Below are positions 14,989 to 21,774 of a DNA stretch of 21,774 bases, in pieces. A program made the position numbers and the translations under genes. Origin of the DNA: an uncultured Clostridia bacterium. Its GTDB lineage: Bacteria; Bacillota; Clostridia; UBA1381. A model generated the notes under the pieces. That model did not search any database and was not told where the DNA came from. It saw nothing but the letters and a program-made list of their open reading frames with translations. The stretch lies in contig CALXSW010000251.1 in assembly GCA_944391255.1 (NCBI GenBank), forward strand, positions 1 to 21,774, given 5' to 3'. Each line of letters opens with the position of its first letter. Within the stretch, counting starts at the first letter, position 1.

Positions 14989-16536
14989 TTATGGTAAAAA
15001 TGTCAATGATGCGTTATTAGGTGTGTCGTAATAATTATTATATGTGTCGAATACGTTAAGATTTATGCCGTATCCTACAAGAAATGCTCTTACATGAGAT
15101 GATGGCAGCTGTATATCGGTTGTGGTGTTAGGGTTAAGAACATCGTAATACGGTACAGTTACAGGTGTAACTGTTGTTCCGATAAGACCGCCATACTCGT
15201 TATATGAATTCACTATAAGATTCAATGTCAGATTATAAGGCATTGTGTTTTCAAGCTTCAGAACGTTGTTTTCGTCTATATTGCATTTCAATCTCGGGTC
15301 GTTTGATACGCCATATCCGTCGATGTAATACGCAAAGTCGATATATCCCTGACGGATCAGCTCTTCAACGACCATTCTCGCCAGCTGACCGGCGCCGTTT
15401 CTGTTAGGGTGGATCGTGTCGCGGTCACCTGACCATGTGATCCAGTAAAGTGATTCTGTCGCGTCATAGCCTATATAATTGAAATATGTTGAGCTTATAT
15501 CGTGAAGATTTATATATGTTATGCCGTATTGCTCCGCAAGCTCTTTCGTTTCGGCAATAAAGCTTTTATCTTCGTATACATATTCATGAGCGGGACTTTC
15601 CGAATTAAAATCTGTGAGCCAGCCGTTTGATGATACGAGAATAGGTGTGGCGCCGCGGCTGAGTATTTCTTCAATTATCTGCTTTGTGTACTGCACATAT
15701 TCGTCTTTGGTGCATTCAGCATAGTCGTTTATACCGTAAGCAACTATAGCATAGTCGCCCGGACGCATGAAAAACAGCGTGTTGCTGAGCTGGCCGCTCT
15801 CCACAAATCCCTTCGCCGTCTGCCCCGACTGCGCCATGTTGTGGACATATATCGATGGGGATATATAGTTTTCTATCATTTGTCCCCAGCCGCCGCGGTA
15901 GCCTTCTTCAAGAGGAGTCGGCATGACGAGCGGATAATATGTGGCCGCTGTCGAATCACCGCATATAAAGAGCCTCTTTCTGCGCTCTGAAATATCGCCC
16001 TTTCGCGTTACGGAAATAGCTGAAACCTGACACTGGCTGTTTTCGTTATGGTCAAGTCCCTCATGGAATGTTATATTAAGCTGATTATCGGTTACAGGTA
16101 TCTCTACTTTTCCCTCTGAATTGTTGAATTGTATATCGAGAATGGCATAATGTCCCTCAAGTCCGATTGTGAGATAATTGATATTTCCGCCGTAAACAGA
16201 TACCTCGTAAAGTCCCGGTTCTACATCTACATTAAATGACGGGCCGTAATCGCCGTAAAAATCAAATTGTATCGCGTCGCTCAGAACACCGTTTCCAGGC
16301 GCGGGAACATTTGTAAGCCCGAGCGTTGAAGAAAATCCATAACCAAGCTCCGGTGAATATTCACTTGTCGCCGATACCTCTGTCCATGGAGATGTGCCGT
16401 CAGCGAAGCCGAAATCAAAGCTTACCGAGCTGTCTTTTAATGTGAGTTCGTCTGTGGTCTCACTGGCAAATGCTGTCGCTCCTGTCAATATACTTGTGAT
16501 CAGCGCCGCGCAGAGCAAAGCGGTCTTGAATTTCAT
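14989..16536 (-). CDS. Secreted SGNH esterase, CE12-like with extra domains
   Basis: Probably an extracellular carbohydrate acetylesterase. It begins with a signal peptide (1-25: MKFKTALLC, a hydrophobic core, then AFAS cleavage site). Residues about 30-185 form a beta-rich domain (FDFGFADGTSPW, VDVEPGLYEVSVYGG) like the N-terminal part of CE12 esterases. The catalytic part follows with GDSTAAT (Ser195), GGWGQMI, MAQSGQTAKGF, AYGINDY (Asn270) and DTIHPNRNGAG (Asp373, His376). The last about 115 residues form another beta-rich region with no cell-wall anchor motif that I recognise. At 515 residues it is larger than plain CE12 enzymes. ATG 16536 has a strong site, GGGGGTAGG (16541-16549). It may be transcribed with the upstream 414-residue gene, but an inverted repeat lies between them. 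Substrate unknown; pectin is one option. Confidence 0.85.
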   Translation of the reverse strand: MKFKTALLCAALITSILTGATAFASETTDELTLKDSSVSFDFGFADGTSPWTEVSATSEYSPELGYGFSSTLGLTNVPAPGNGVLSDAIQFDFYGDYGPSFNVDVEPGLYEVSVYGGNINYLTIGLEGHYAILDIQFNNSEGKVEIPVTDNQLNITFHEGLDHNENSQCQVSAISVTRKGDISERRKRLFICGDSTAATYYPLVMPTPLEEGYRGGWGQMIENYISPSIYVHNMAQSGQTAKGFVESGQLSNTLFFMRPGDYAIVAYGINDYAECTKDEYVQYTKQIIEEILSRGATPILVSSNGWLTDFNSESPAHEYVYEDKSFIAETKELAEQYGITYINLHDISSTYFNYIGYDATESLYWITWSGDRDTIHPNRNGAGQLARMVVEELIRQGYIDFAYYIDGYGVSNDPRLKCNIDENNVLKLENTMPYNLTLNLIVNSYNEYGGLIGTTVTPVTVPYYDVLNPNTTTDIQLPSSHVRAFLVGYGINLNVFDTYNNYYDTPNNASLTFLP

Positions 16537-16621
16537 GTTTACCTACCCCCTGAGATCATGTTTGTTGTTTATAAAACCGGATCGTATATGATCATGCGGC
16601 TTTATATTTTTGAATAATAAT

Positions 16622-16662
16622 AAATAACGGAGTAATCATTTAATTGAATACTCACGTTATTT
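16622..16662 (-). terminator. Inverted repeat overlapping a stop codon, possible terminator
   Basis: AAATAACG-GAGTA pairs with TACTC-A-CGTTATTT, 13 bp with one bulged base and a 14-base loop. On the minus strand it covers the stop codon of the 414-residue gene (16657-16659) and is followed by ATTATTATTC. The stem is A/T-rich and the T-tract is broken, so it may be weak or leaky. Confidence 0.4.
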
Positions 16663-17901
16663 ATCCTTGCCTGACGCAATATAAGCCCATAAAAATATCA
16701 TGAGTATAAAGCCTATACCACCGCATATATATGCGGCCGGTTTCCTCAAACTGTCGCTGAATATTTCCGGCAGGGTAATGATCTTATCGATATCAAGCAT
16801 ATTAATTTGTACAATAGGCTCAGAAACAAGATCGATCTTGCCTGACGCCTTTTTCATGACAAGCTTATTATGAGTGTATACATCAACAAGCTTAAGCAAT
16901 TCCGTGTCCGAAAGCGGTATGGAATCAGTTCGTGACATCAGAAGCTGATATCCGCACGGAGCGTTGTCCGATCTCCTTAGCACCGCAAAATTATAAAACG
17001 AATTATTAGTTGAGAATCTCGCGTAATAAAGCTCATCGCCCAGATCGTAAAGATTGGTGAGCAGATAATATTTATTGTCTGAATCAGGTCTTGACAAAGC
17101 CCTGTCATAATCCTCAAGAGAAGCGTATTCGCCTATATCGAACAATCTGAATCCTGCCGCGGTGTGAAGAATGGTGTCTATCCGGCTCGCTTCCCTTTCT
17201 GTAAGAAGCTCTGATATGTCATCATATGTCACACTGTCCGCCGACGCGTCTTTGAGATCAGAGAAGAAGCTGTCAAGAGCGGAATTGTAAAAGGATACAT
17301 CTACATCAGGATGCAGCGCGGTCGAGTTAAAAGTCACGACCGGGAAAGACTCGGCATAAGTCGGATCGTTTACATACATAAAAGCTGTTTTGTCAATAAC
17401 GGTATAGTATTCCGCGTTGGTTTCTTTGTCATAGGTATATTCCTTATAAATGATATAGCGGCTTTCGTCGGTTCTGCCTAAGCAAAACTGACCTACAACA
17501 CCCGGGTCGGTGTTATAGTGCTTTGAAAGTGATGCAACCGCAACAGCCTGCTGTGAATTTTCATCGTAGCCGTATATATATACGCTCACAGTTTCGGCCT
17601 CGCCGTTTGCACTGAAAACAACAAGGTAAGGGTTTTCATTGTTATCAAAATTCATAATGTCGGCATATATTACACCATCAGGGAAATCCGAGCCGTCTAT
17701 GATATATGCGTCGCCCGGATCGACAGTTGACAAGACGCCGTCCTGCACCATGATATCGTTTAGCGCGTAACCGTATACTGACGCGACTTTTCCGACGATA
17801 TCGCCTGTTATATTTTCCGACCGCACAGGAAGCACGATGCCGGATATAATAATGGTGAATACACAGATCAGACACAATGTTTTATAAAGACGCTGTTTCA
17901 A
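16657..17901 (-). CDS. Unrecognised exported protein with C-terminal membrane anchor
   Basis: I do not recognise this 414-residue protein. It starts with a signal peptide or anchor (MKQRLYKTLCLICVF..., hydrophobic to about residue 24, then PVRSEN). A large outer domain of about 355 residues follows. It contains ADIMNFDNNENPYLVVFSA, a D-x-N-x-N pattern reminiscent of FG-GAP or calcium-binding repeats, and several Tyr-rich strands. The C-terminus has one membrane segment (about 388-410, ICGGIGFILMIFLWAYI) and a short basic tail, giving a type I topology with almost all of the protein outside. The start is TTG at 17901 after AAGGGACGGTGA; an out-of-frame ATG lies four bases upstream. Its own promoter is at 17946-17974. 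The secreted esterase downstream suggests a surface-glycan role; that is inference. Confidence 0.8.
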   Translation of the reverse strand: MKQRLYKTLCLICVFTIIISGIVLPVRSENITGDIVGKVASVYGYALNDIMVQDGVLSTVDPGDAYIIDGSDFPDGVIYADIMNFDNNENPYLVVFSANGEAETVSVYIYGYDENSQQAVAVASLSKHYNTDPGVVGQFCLGRTDESRYIIYKEYTYDKETNAEYYTVIDKTAFMYVNDPTYAESFPVVTFNSTALHPDVDVSFYNSALDSFFSDLKDASADSVTYDDISELLTEREASRIDTILHTAAGFRLFDIGEYASLEDYDRALSRPDSDNKYYLLTNLYDLGDELYYARFSTNNSFYNFAVLRRSDNAPCGYQLLMSRTDSIPLSDTELLKLVDVYTHNKLVMKKASGKIDLVSEPIVQINMLDIDKIITLPEIFSDSLRKPAAYICGGIGFILMIFLWAYIASGKDK

Positions 17902-17905
17902 TCAT

Positions 17906-17917
17906 TCACCGTCCCTT
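17906..17917 (-). promoter_or_regulatory. Shine-Dalgarno with overlapping ATG/TTG choice
   Basis: On the minus strand AAGGGACGGTGA is followed by ATGATTG. The ATG (17903-17905) opens only seven codons before a stop; TTG at 17901 opens the 414-residue frame. The spacing fits TTG. Confidence 0.5.
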
Positions 17918-17945
17918 CAAATATTGCGCATACCATACCTCTTAT

Positions 17946-17974
17946 ATTATATTACGTAAACATATAAATTGCAA
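17946..17974 (-). promoter_or_regulatory. Sigma-A promoter for the 414-residue gene
   Basis: On the minus strand: TTGCAA (17969-17974), 17-base spacer, TATAAT (17946-17951). The -10 is perfect and the -35 matches four of six. It is divergent from the argC promoter across a 274-base intergenic region (17902-18175) that otherwise holds no gene. Confidence 0.65.
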
Positions 17975-18059
17975 TACTTTTTTTATAACATGTCTATTAC
18001 AATTGTTACATTTGGTGCATTACCGCCATTTTTTTGTTAAAATTTATGTAATATTTCAC

Positions 18060-18088
18060 TTTACAAATTGTTTAATATGTTGTATAAT
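18060..18088 (+). promoter_or_regulatory. Sigma-A promoter for argCB
   Basis: TTTACA (18060-18065), 17-base spacer, TATAAT (18083-18088). Transcription should start near 18095, giving an 80-base leader that contains the candidate ArgR sites. Confidence 0.75.
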
Positions 18089-18112
18089 AATTAGCATGGT
18101 ATAGAATTGATA

Positions 18113-18143
18113 CTGAATAATTATACGACGACTGAATATTCAG
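18113..18143 (+). promoter_or_regulatory. Candidate ArgR operator (ARG boxes) upstream of argC
   Basis: TGAAT-AATT-ATACG (18114-18127) matches the known TGAAT-N4-ATTCA ARG box at eight of ten defined bases. Nearby, CTGAATATTCAG (18132-18143) is a perfect palindrome made of the same half-sites without the 4-base spacer. Both lie between the argC promoter and its start codon, where a bound arginine repressor would block transcription. The match is by eye only. Confidence 0.4.
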
Positions 18144-18175
18144 CCGCCTGCAAGATAAAAGGAGTATAGTATAGG

Positions 18176-19213
18176 ATGATTAAAGCAGCAGTTTTAGGCG
18201 CAACAGGATATGCCGGCATAGAATTGGTACGCATACTTTCATCGCATCCTGATGTAAGTCTGGAAATACTCGGTTCACATAGCTTTGACGGTAAGCCGAT
18301 AGCGGAGGTATACAGGAATTTTGATCATGTTCTTGATATAACATGTGAGGAGCTCGATCTTGACAGGGTTGAGAAGTGCGATATCGCATTTACCGCATTG
18401 CCGCACGGCGCGTCAAAGGACGTTATCCCGTCGCTTATTGAGCGCGGATTAAAGGTAATAGATCTCAGCGGCGATTTCAGATATGATGATATAAAGGTTT
18501 ATGAAGAGTGGTACGGTCAGGAACATTCATCGCCGGAGCTTTTAAAGGAGTCGGTATACGGACTGCCGGAGCTTCATAGAGATGAGATAAAGGGCGCAAG
18601 GCTCATAGGAAATCCGGGTTGTTATACGACATGTTCAATACTCGGAGCTTATCCTCTTCTCGCGTCAGGAATAGGCAAGCATGATAATATAATCGTTGAC
18701 GCAAAGTCGGGCGTAACAGGCGCGGGACGCGGTCTTGGTCTTGCATATCATTTCTGCGAATGTACAGAAAATACAAAAGCTTATAAGGTAGCGACGCACC
18801 GCCACACATCTGAGATAGAGCAGGAGCTTTCAAAGGCTGCCGGAGAACAGATAATGATCTCGTTCACTCCGCACCTTATTCCGCAGAAACGCGGCATATT
18901 GTCAACTATATATATAAATCTCAATAAGCCGTGTACTACAGAGGAGCTTGTTGATATGTATAAGGAATTCTATAAGGACGAGTACTTTGTAAGAGTAAAG
19001 AACGCGGGAGAGCTTCCTGAAACAAAGCATGTGGCAGGCTCGAATTTTGTTGATATAGGCATCGTTGTAGATCAGAGACTCCAGAGAGCTGTAGTTGTTT
19101 CGGCGATCGATAATATTTTCAAGGGCGCGGCTGGTCAGGCTGTGCAGAACATGAATCTGATGTTTGGACTTGATGAGAAAACGGGAATAAAGAATGCCGG
19201 ATTCTATCTTTGA
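18176..19213 (+). CDS. argC: N-acetyl-gamma-glutamyl-phosphate reductase
   Basis: Third step of arginine synthesis: NADPH-dependent reduction of N-acetylglutamyl phosphate to the semialdehyde, in the cytoplasm. The 345 residues match the usual length. The N-terminus has the nucleotide-binding GATGYAGIELVRIL (8-21). The catalytic Cys149 is in GNPGCYTT (145-152). The typical HLIPQKRGIL and GAAGQAVQN segments follow. ATG 18176 is preceded by AAAAGGAG (18157-18164). argB starts 24-27 bases later, so the two form an operon. argJ, which often lies between argC and argB in Clostridia, is missing here. Confidence 0.97.
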   Translation: MIKAAVLGATGYAGIELVRILSSHPDVSLEILGSHSFDGKPIAEVYRNFDHVLDITCEELDLDRVEKCDIAFTALPHGASKDVIPSLIERGLKVIDLSGDFRYDDIKVYEEWYGQEHSSPELLKESVYGLPELHRDEIKGARLIGNPGCYTTCSILGAYPLLASGIGKHDNIIVDAKSGVTGAGRGLGLAYHFCECTENTKAYKVATHRHTSEIEQELSKAAGEQIMISFTPHLIPQKRGILSTIYINLNKPCTTEELVDMYKEFYKDEYFVRVKNAGELPETKHVAGSNFVDIGIVVDQRLQRAVVVSAIDNIFKGAAGQAVQNMNLMFGLDEKTGIKNAGFYL

Positions 19214-19229
19214 TCGTGAAGGGAGTTAA

Positions 19230-19241
19230 ATGATAAATTGA
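19230..19241 (+). other. Three-codon mini-ORF overlapping the argB start
   Basis: ATG ATA AAT TGA begins four bases after the only Shine-Dalgarno sequence here (AAGGGAG, 19219-19225). Its stop codon overlaps ATG 19241 of argB by one base (TGATG). argB's own ATG is about 15 bases from the same site. It may act as a start-stop coupler; it may also be chance. Confidence 0.35.
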
Positions 19242-20113
19242 TGGAAACACTAATAAAAAAAGCGGGTATTCTTATTGAGGCGCTGCCTTATATACAGAAA
19301 TTCGCAGGAAAAACAGTTGTTATCAAATACGGCGGCAACGCTATGATAAACGAAACTCTGAAAAATCAGGTAATGGAGGATATAACTCTTCTTAAATTTA
19401 TAGGTATAAACCCTATCGTCGTTCATGGCGGCGGCCCTGATATTTCCAAGGAATTGAATGATAAAGGAATAAAAAGCAAATTTGTAAACGGTCTTAGAGT
19501 GACTGATGACGCGACTGTAAAGGTCGCTCAGCAGGTGCTTATAGGAAAGACGAACAAAGAGATAGTTTCGCTGCTCAATACTAAGGGCGGACGAGCTATC
19601 GGTATAAGCGGTATTGACGGTTCGTTTATAGAATGTGAAAAGCAGAAGACGATCGTTGACGGAGAAGAGGTTGATATCGGATATGTTGGTAAGATAAAGC
19701 ATGTCAAGAGATGTATACTTGATCTTCTGTCAAATGATCAGTGGATACCTGTCGTAGCGCCTATCGGCACAGATGAAGAAGGAAGAAGCTATAATGTGAA
19801 TGCCGATACTGTTGCCGGAGCCGTAGCAGCGGCTGTTCAGGCGGAAAAGCTTATTCTTCTGACAGATGTTGAGGGAATAAAGGACGAAAACGGTGAGATC
19901 GTATATGAGGCGGACGAGCATCATATAAATAAGATGATAGAGGACGGCACGATAAACGGCGGCATGATCCCTAAGGTAAAAGGCTGTCTTGACGCCATAG
20001 CAAACGGCGTAACAGGCGTGCATATAATCGACGGACGCATACCTCACTGCCTGCTCCTTGAAATATTTACAAAGACAGGTATTGGTACGCTTATAAAATC
20101 AGATAAGTATTAA
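19238..20113 (+). CDS. argB: Acetylglutamate kinase
   Basis: Second step of arginine synthesis: ATP-dependent phosphorylation of N-acetylglutamate, in the cytoplasm. Counted from TTG 19238 it has 291 residues; from ATG 19241, 290. The ATG is the more ordinary start. Amino acid kinase motifs are present: VVIKYGGNAM (27-36, Lys30), VVHGGGPDIS (61-70), LRVTDDATV, NVNADTVAGAVAAA and LLTDVEGI. The N-terminal helix before KTVVIKYGG is the one seen in hexameric, arginine-inhibited forms, so feedback control is likely; the E. coli type is shorter and lacks it. It is preceded by argC and followed 68 bases later by proS. No convincing terminator was found in 20114-20181. Confidence 0.97.
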   Translation: MMETLIKKAGILIEALPYIQKFAGKTVVIKYGGNAMINETLKNQVMEDITLLKFIGINPIVVHGGGPDISKELNDKGIKSKFVNGLRVTDDATVKVAQQVLIGKTNKEIVSLLNTKGGRAIGISGIDGSFIECEKQKTIVDGEEVDIGYVGKIKHVKRCILDLLSNDQWIPVVAPIGTDEEGRSYNVNADTVAGAVAAAVQAEKLILLTDVEGIKDENGEIVYEADEHHINKMIEDGTINGGMIPKVKGCLDAIANGVTGVHIIDGRIPHCLLLEIFTKTGIGTLIKSDKY

Positions 20114-20181
20114 AACGGAGCTCTGGACGCCAAATAATGCGATCCGGAATTTCCGCAAACAGGAAAGGAAATATATATAAT

Positions 20182-21774
20182 ATGAGAATGTCAAAGCTAT
20201 TGATGCCGACTCTCCGTGAGGTTCCGGCAGAGGCCGAGATCCCAAGCCATCAGCTTTTGCTCAGAGCTGGATTTATAAGAAAGCTTGCGGCCGGTATATA
20301 TTCGTATCTCCCATTGGGAATGAAGACTCTCCATAAGGTAGAGAAGATAGTTCGTGAGGAAATGGACAGAGCGGGAGCGCAGGAGCTGCTCATGTCAGCG
20401 CTTTTGCCGGCAGAGGCTTATCAGGCATCGGGCAGATGGGAAGTGTTCGGACCGAGCATGTTTAAGCTTCAGGACAGAAACAACAGAGATTTCTGCCTTG
20501 GACCTACTCACGAGGAGCTGTTCACGCAGTGCGTTATAGATAATGTAAAGTCATATAAGGAATATCCTATGACATTATACCAGATCCAGACTAAGTATCG
20601 TGATGAGGGACGTCCTCGTTTCGGTCTTATGCGTACGCGCGAATTCATAATGAAAGACGCGTATAGCTTTGATTTGAACGCGGAAGGTCTTGACAACTCA
20701 TATGAAAAGATGTATAATGCATATTGTAGGATATTCACGAGATTAGGCCTTGATTTCACTATAGTTGACGCTGACAGCGGCGCTATGGGCGGAAGCGGTT
20801 CACAGGAATTTATGGTAAAATCACCTGTAGGTGAAGATGGAATAGCATACTGTGACGACTGCGGATATGCTGCAAACTATGAAAAGTGTGAATGTATCCC
20901 GGTTGAAGTGCCTCAGATAGAGGGCGATTTCGAGCTTGAAAAGATAGAAACTCCGAATGCTCATACTATAGATGAGCTTGTAAGCTCTCTCGGAATGGGC
21001 GCTGAGAATTTCGCAAAGACGATAATTTACGCGGCTGATGATAAGTATATCGCTGCAATGGTAAGAGGTGACAGAGAGGTAAATGAGGTAAAGCTCAAGA
21101 ACCTTGTAGGCTGTACAGATGATCTCGAGCTTGCGCCTCCGGCTGTAGTAAGAGATCTGACTCATGCCGAGGTAGGCTTTGCAGGACCTATAGGCCTTGA
21201 TATACCTGTGTATGCTGATAAGGAAGTCGCTATGATGAAGAACTTTGTCGTTGGCGCGAATGAAACAGATATGCATTATAAGAATGTCGTATTCGGACGC
21301 GATTTTGAACCGACAGTAGTTGCTGATATCAGAGTTGTCGAAACAGGTGACACATGCCCTAAGTGCGGCGGCAAGATCAAGTCAGAGCAGGGTATAGAGG
21401 TAGGTCATATCTTTAAGCTCGGAACAAAGTATTCAGACGCGCTCGGCCTTAAGTATCTTGATGAGGACGGAAAGCAGCAGACTGTTATAATGGGATGCTA
21501 CGGAATAGGTGTCACAAGATGTGTGGCTGCGGCAGTAGAGCAGCTGCATGATGATAATGCTATCATATGGCCTGTATCTATAGCTCCGTATGAGGCTATA
21601 ATCGTTCCGGCAAACTTCAAGAACGAGGAGCAGGCAGCAGAGGCTGAAAAGCTTTACGAAACGCTTTGCGATATGGGTATAGATACTCTTATTGACGATC
21701 GTAAGGAAAGAGCCGGCGTTAAGTTCAAGGATGCCGATCTTCTCGGAATACCTGTTAGAATTACAGTAGGAAAG
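20182..21774 (+). CDS. proS: Proline-tRNA ligase, 3' end cut by window
   Basis: Charges tRNA-Pro with proline in the cytoplasm. The frame is open from ATG 20182 to the last base, giving 531 residues. Bacterial ProS is about 565-570, so about 40 residues are missing past the edge. Class II synthetase signs: LPLGMKTLHKVEKIVREEM (motif 1 region), GPTHEE at 107-112, RDEGRPRFGLMRTREF at 140-155 (motif 2) and GCYGIGVTR at 438-446 (motif 3). Between motifs 2 and 3 lies the large insertion (about 220-390) that edits Ala-tRNA-Pro in bacterial-type enzymes. The start follows AGGAAAGGAA (20161-20170) at 11 bases, a little long; a second ATG at codon 3 would be farther still. It may be co-transcribed with argCB. 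Confidence 0.97.
   Translation, partial: MRMSKLLMPTLREVPAEAEIPSHQLLLRAGFIRKLAAGIYSYLPLGMKTLHKVEKIVREEMDRAGAQELLMSALLPAEAYQASGRWEVFGPSMFKLQDRNNRDFCLGPTHEELFTQCVIDNVKSYKEYPMTLYQIQTKYRDEGRPRFGLMRTREFIMKDAYSFDLNAEGLDNSYEKMYNAYCRIFTRLGLDFTIVDADSGAMGGSGSQEFMVKSPVGEDGIAYCDDCGYAANYEKCECIPVEVPQIEGDFELEKIETPNAHTIDELVSSLGMGAENFAKTIIYAADDKYIAAMVRGDREVNEVKLKNLVGCTDDLELAPPAVVRDLTHAEVGFAGPIGLDIPVYADKEVAMMKNFVVGANETDMHYKNVVFGRDFEPTVVADIRVVETGDTCPKCGGKIKSEQGIEVGHIFKLGTKYSDALGLKYLDEDGKQQTVIMGCYGIGVTRCVAAAVEQLHDDNAIIWPVSIAPYEAIIVPANFKNEEQAAEAEKLYETLCDMGIDTLIDDRKERAGVKFKDADLLGIPVRITVGK

Noticed and set aside
20821..21276. 151-codon minus-strand frame opposite proS
   Set aside because: It is opposite the editing domain of proS, with no motif or ribosome site.
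1..21774. CRISPR array, transposase, integrase, toxin-antitoxin or phage-defence genes
   Set aside because: All large frames were read and none shows these families; the only tandem repeat is the 3-copy 12-bp one at 39-74, too short for CRISPR.

Overview
The window reads as a chromosomal segment of a low-to-mid GC Gram-positive bacterium, most likely class Clostridia (Bacillota). Support: purine-rich Shine-Dalgarno sequences, frequent TTG starts, heavy use of the AUA isoleucine codon, a class III (Bacillus/Clostridium-type) fructose-1,6-bisphosphatase, and a CsaB-type pyruvyl transferase of the kind linked to S-layer anchoring. There is no sign of phage, transposase, CRISPR array or plasmid functions. 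Genus cannot be set from the sequence alone.

Layout. Bases 1-450: a tRNA-Trp gene on the minus strand with a perfect-consensus promoter and a 16-bp terminator, and a short 12-bp tandem repeat. 451-1596: aroC (chorismate synthase). 1693-3578: an ECF sigma factor followed by a membrane anti-sigma factor with a long low-complexity stalk, closed by a terminator at about 3583-3621. 3676-11679: a six-gene operon with one clear promoter and one strong terminator. It encodes a glycosyltransferase fused to a CsaB-type pyruvyl transferase, a MurJ/MviN-family flippase, an O-antigen ligase/polymerase-like membrane protein, a second GT4 glycosyltransferase, and two small single-pass proteins that resemble DUF4330. 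11764-17901, minus strand: a CE12-like SGNH esterase coupled to fbp, a secreted SGNH esterase, and an unrecognised signal-peptide plus C-terminal-anchor protein. 18060-20113: argC-argB behind a divergent promoter and possible ArgR sites. 20182-21774: proS, cut by the window edge.

How the genes work together. The 3.7-11.6 kb operon has the parts needed to build, pyruvylate, flip and polymerise or ligate a cell-surface glycan. The most economical reading is a secondary cell-wall polysaccharide with ketal-pyruvate groups, the known ligand of SLH domains, but no SLH protein lies in this window. The ECF sigma/anti-sigma pair just upstream is a candidate envelope-stress regulator; its link to the glycan operon is only by position. 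The two SGNH esterases suggest deacetylation of acetylated plant or self polysaccharide. The fbp-esterase coupling ties one of them to gluconeogenic sugar metabolism.

The most interesting points are the GT4-CsaB fusion, the paired DUF4330-like proteins ending the glycan operon, and the two-base coupling of fbp to a cytoplasmic CE12-like esterase.
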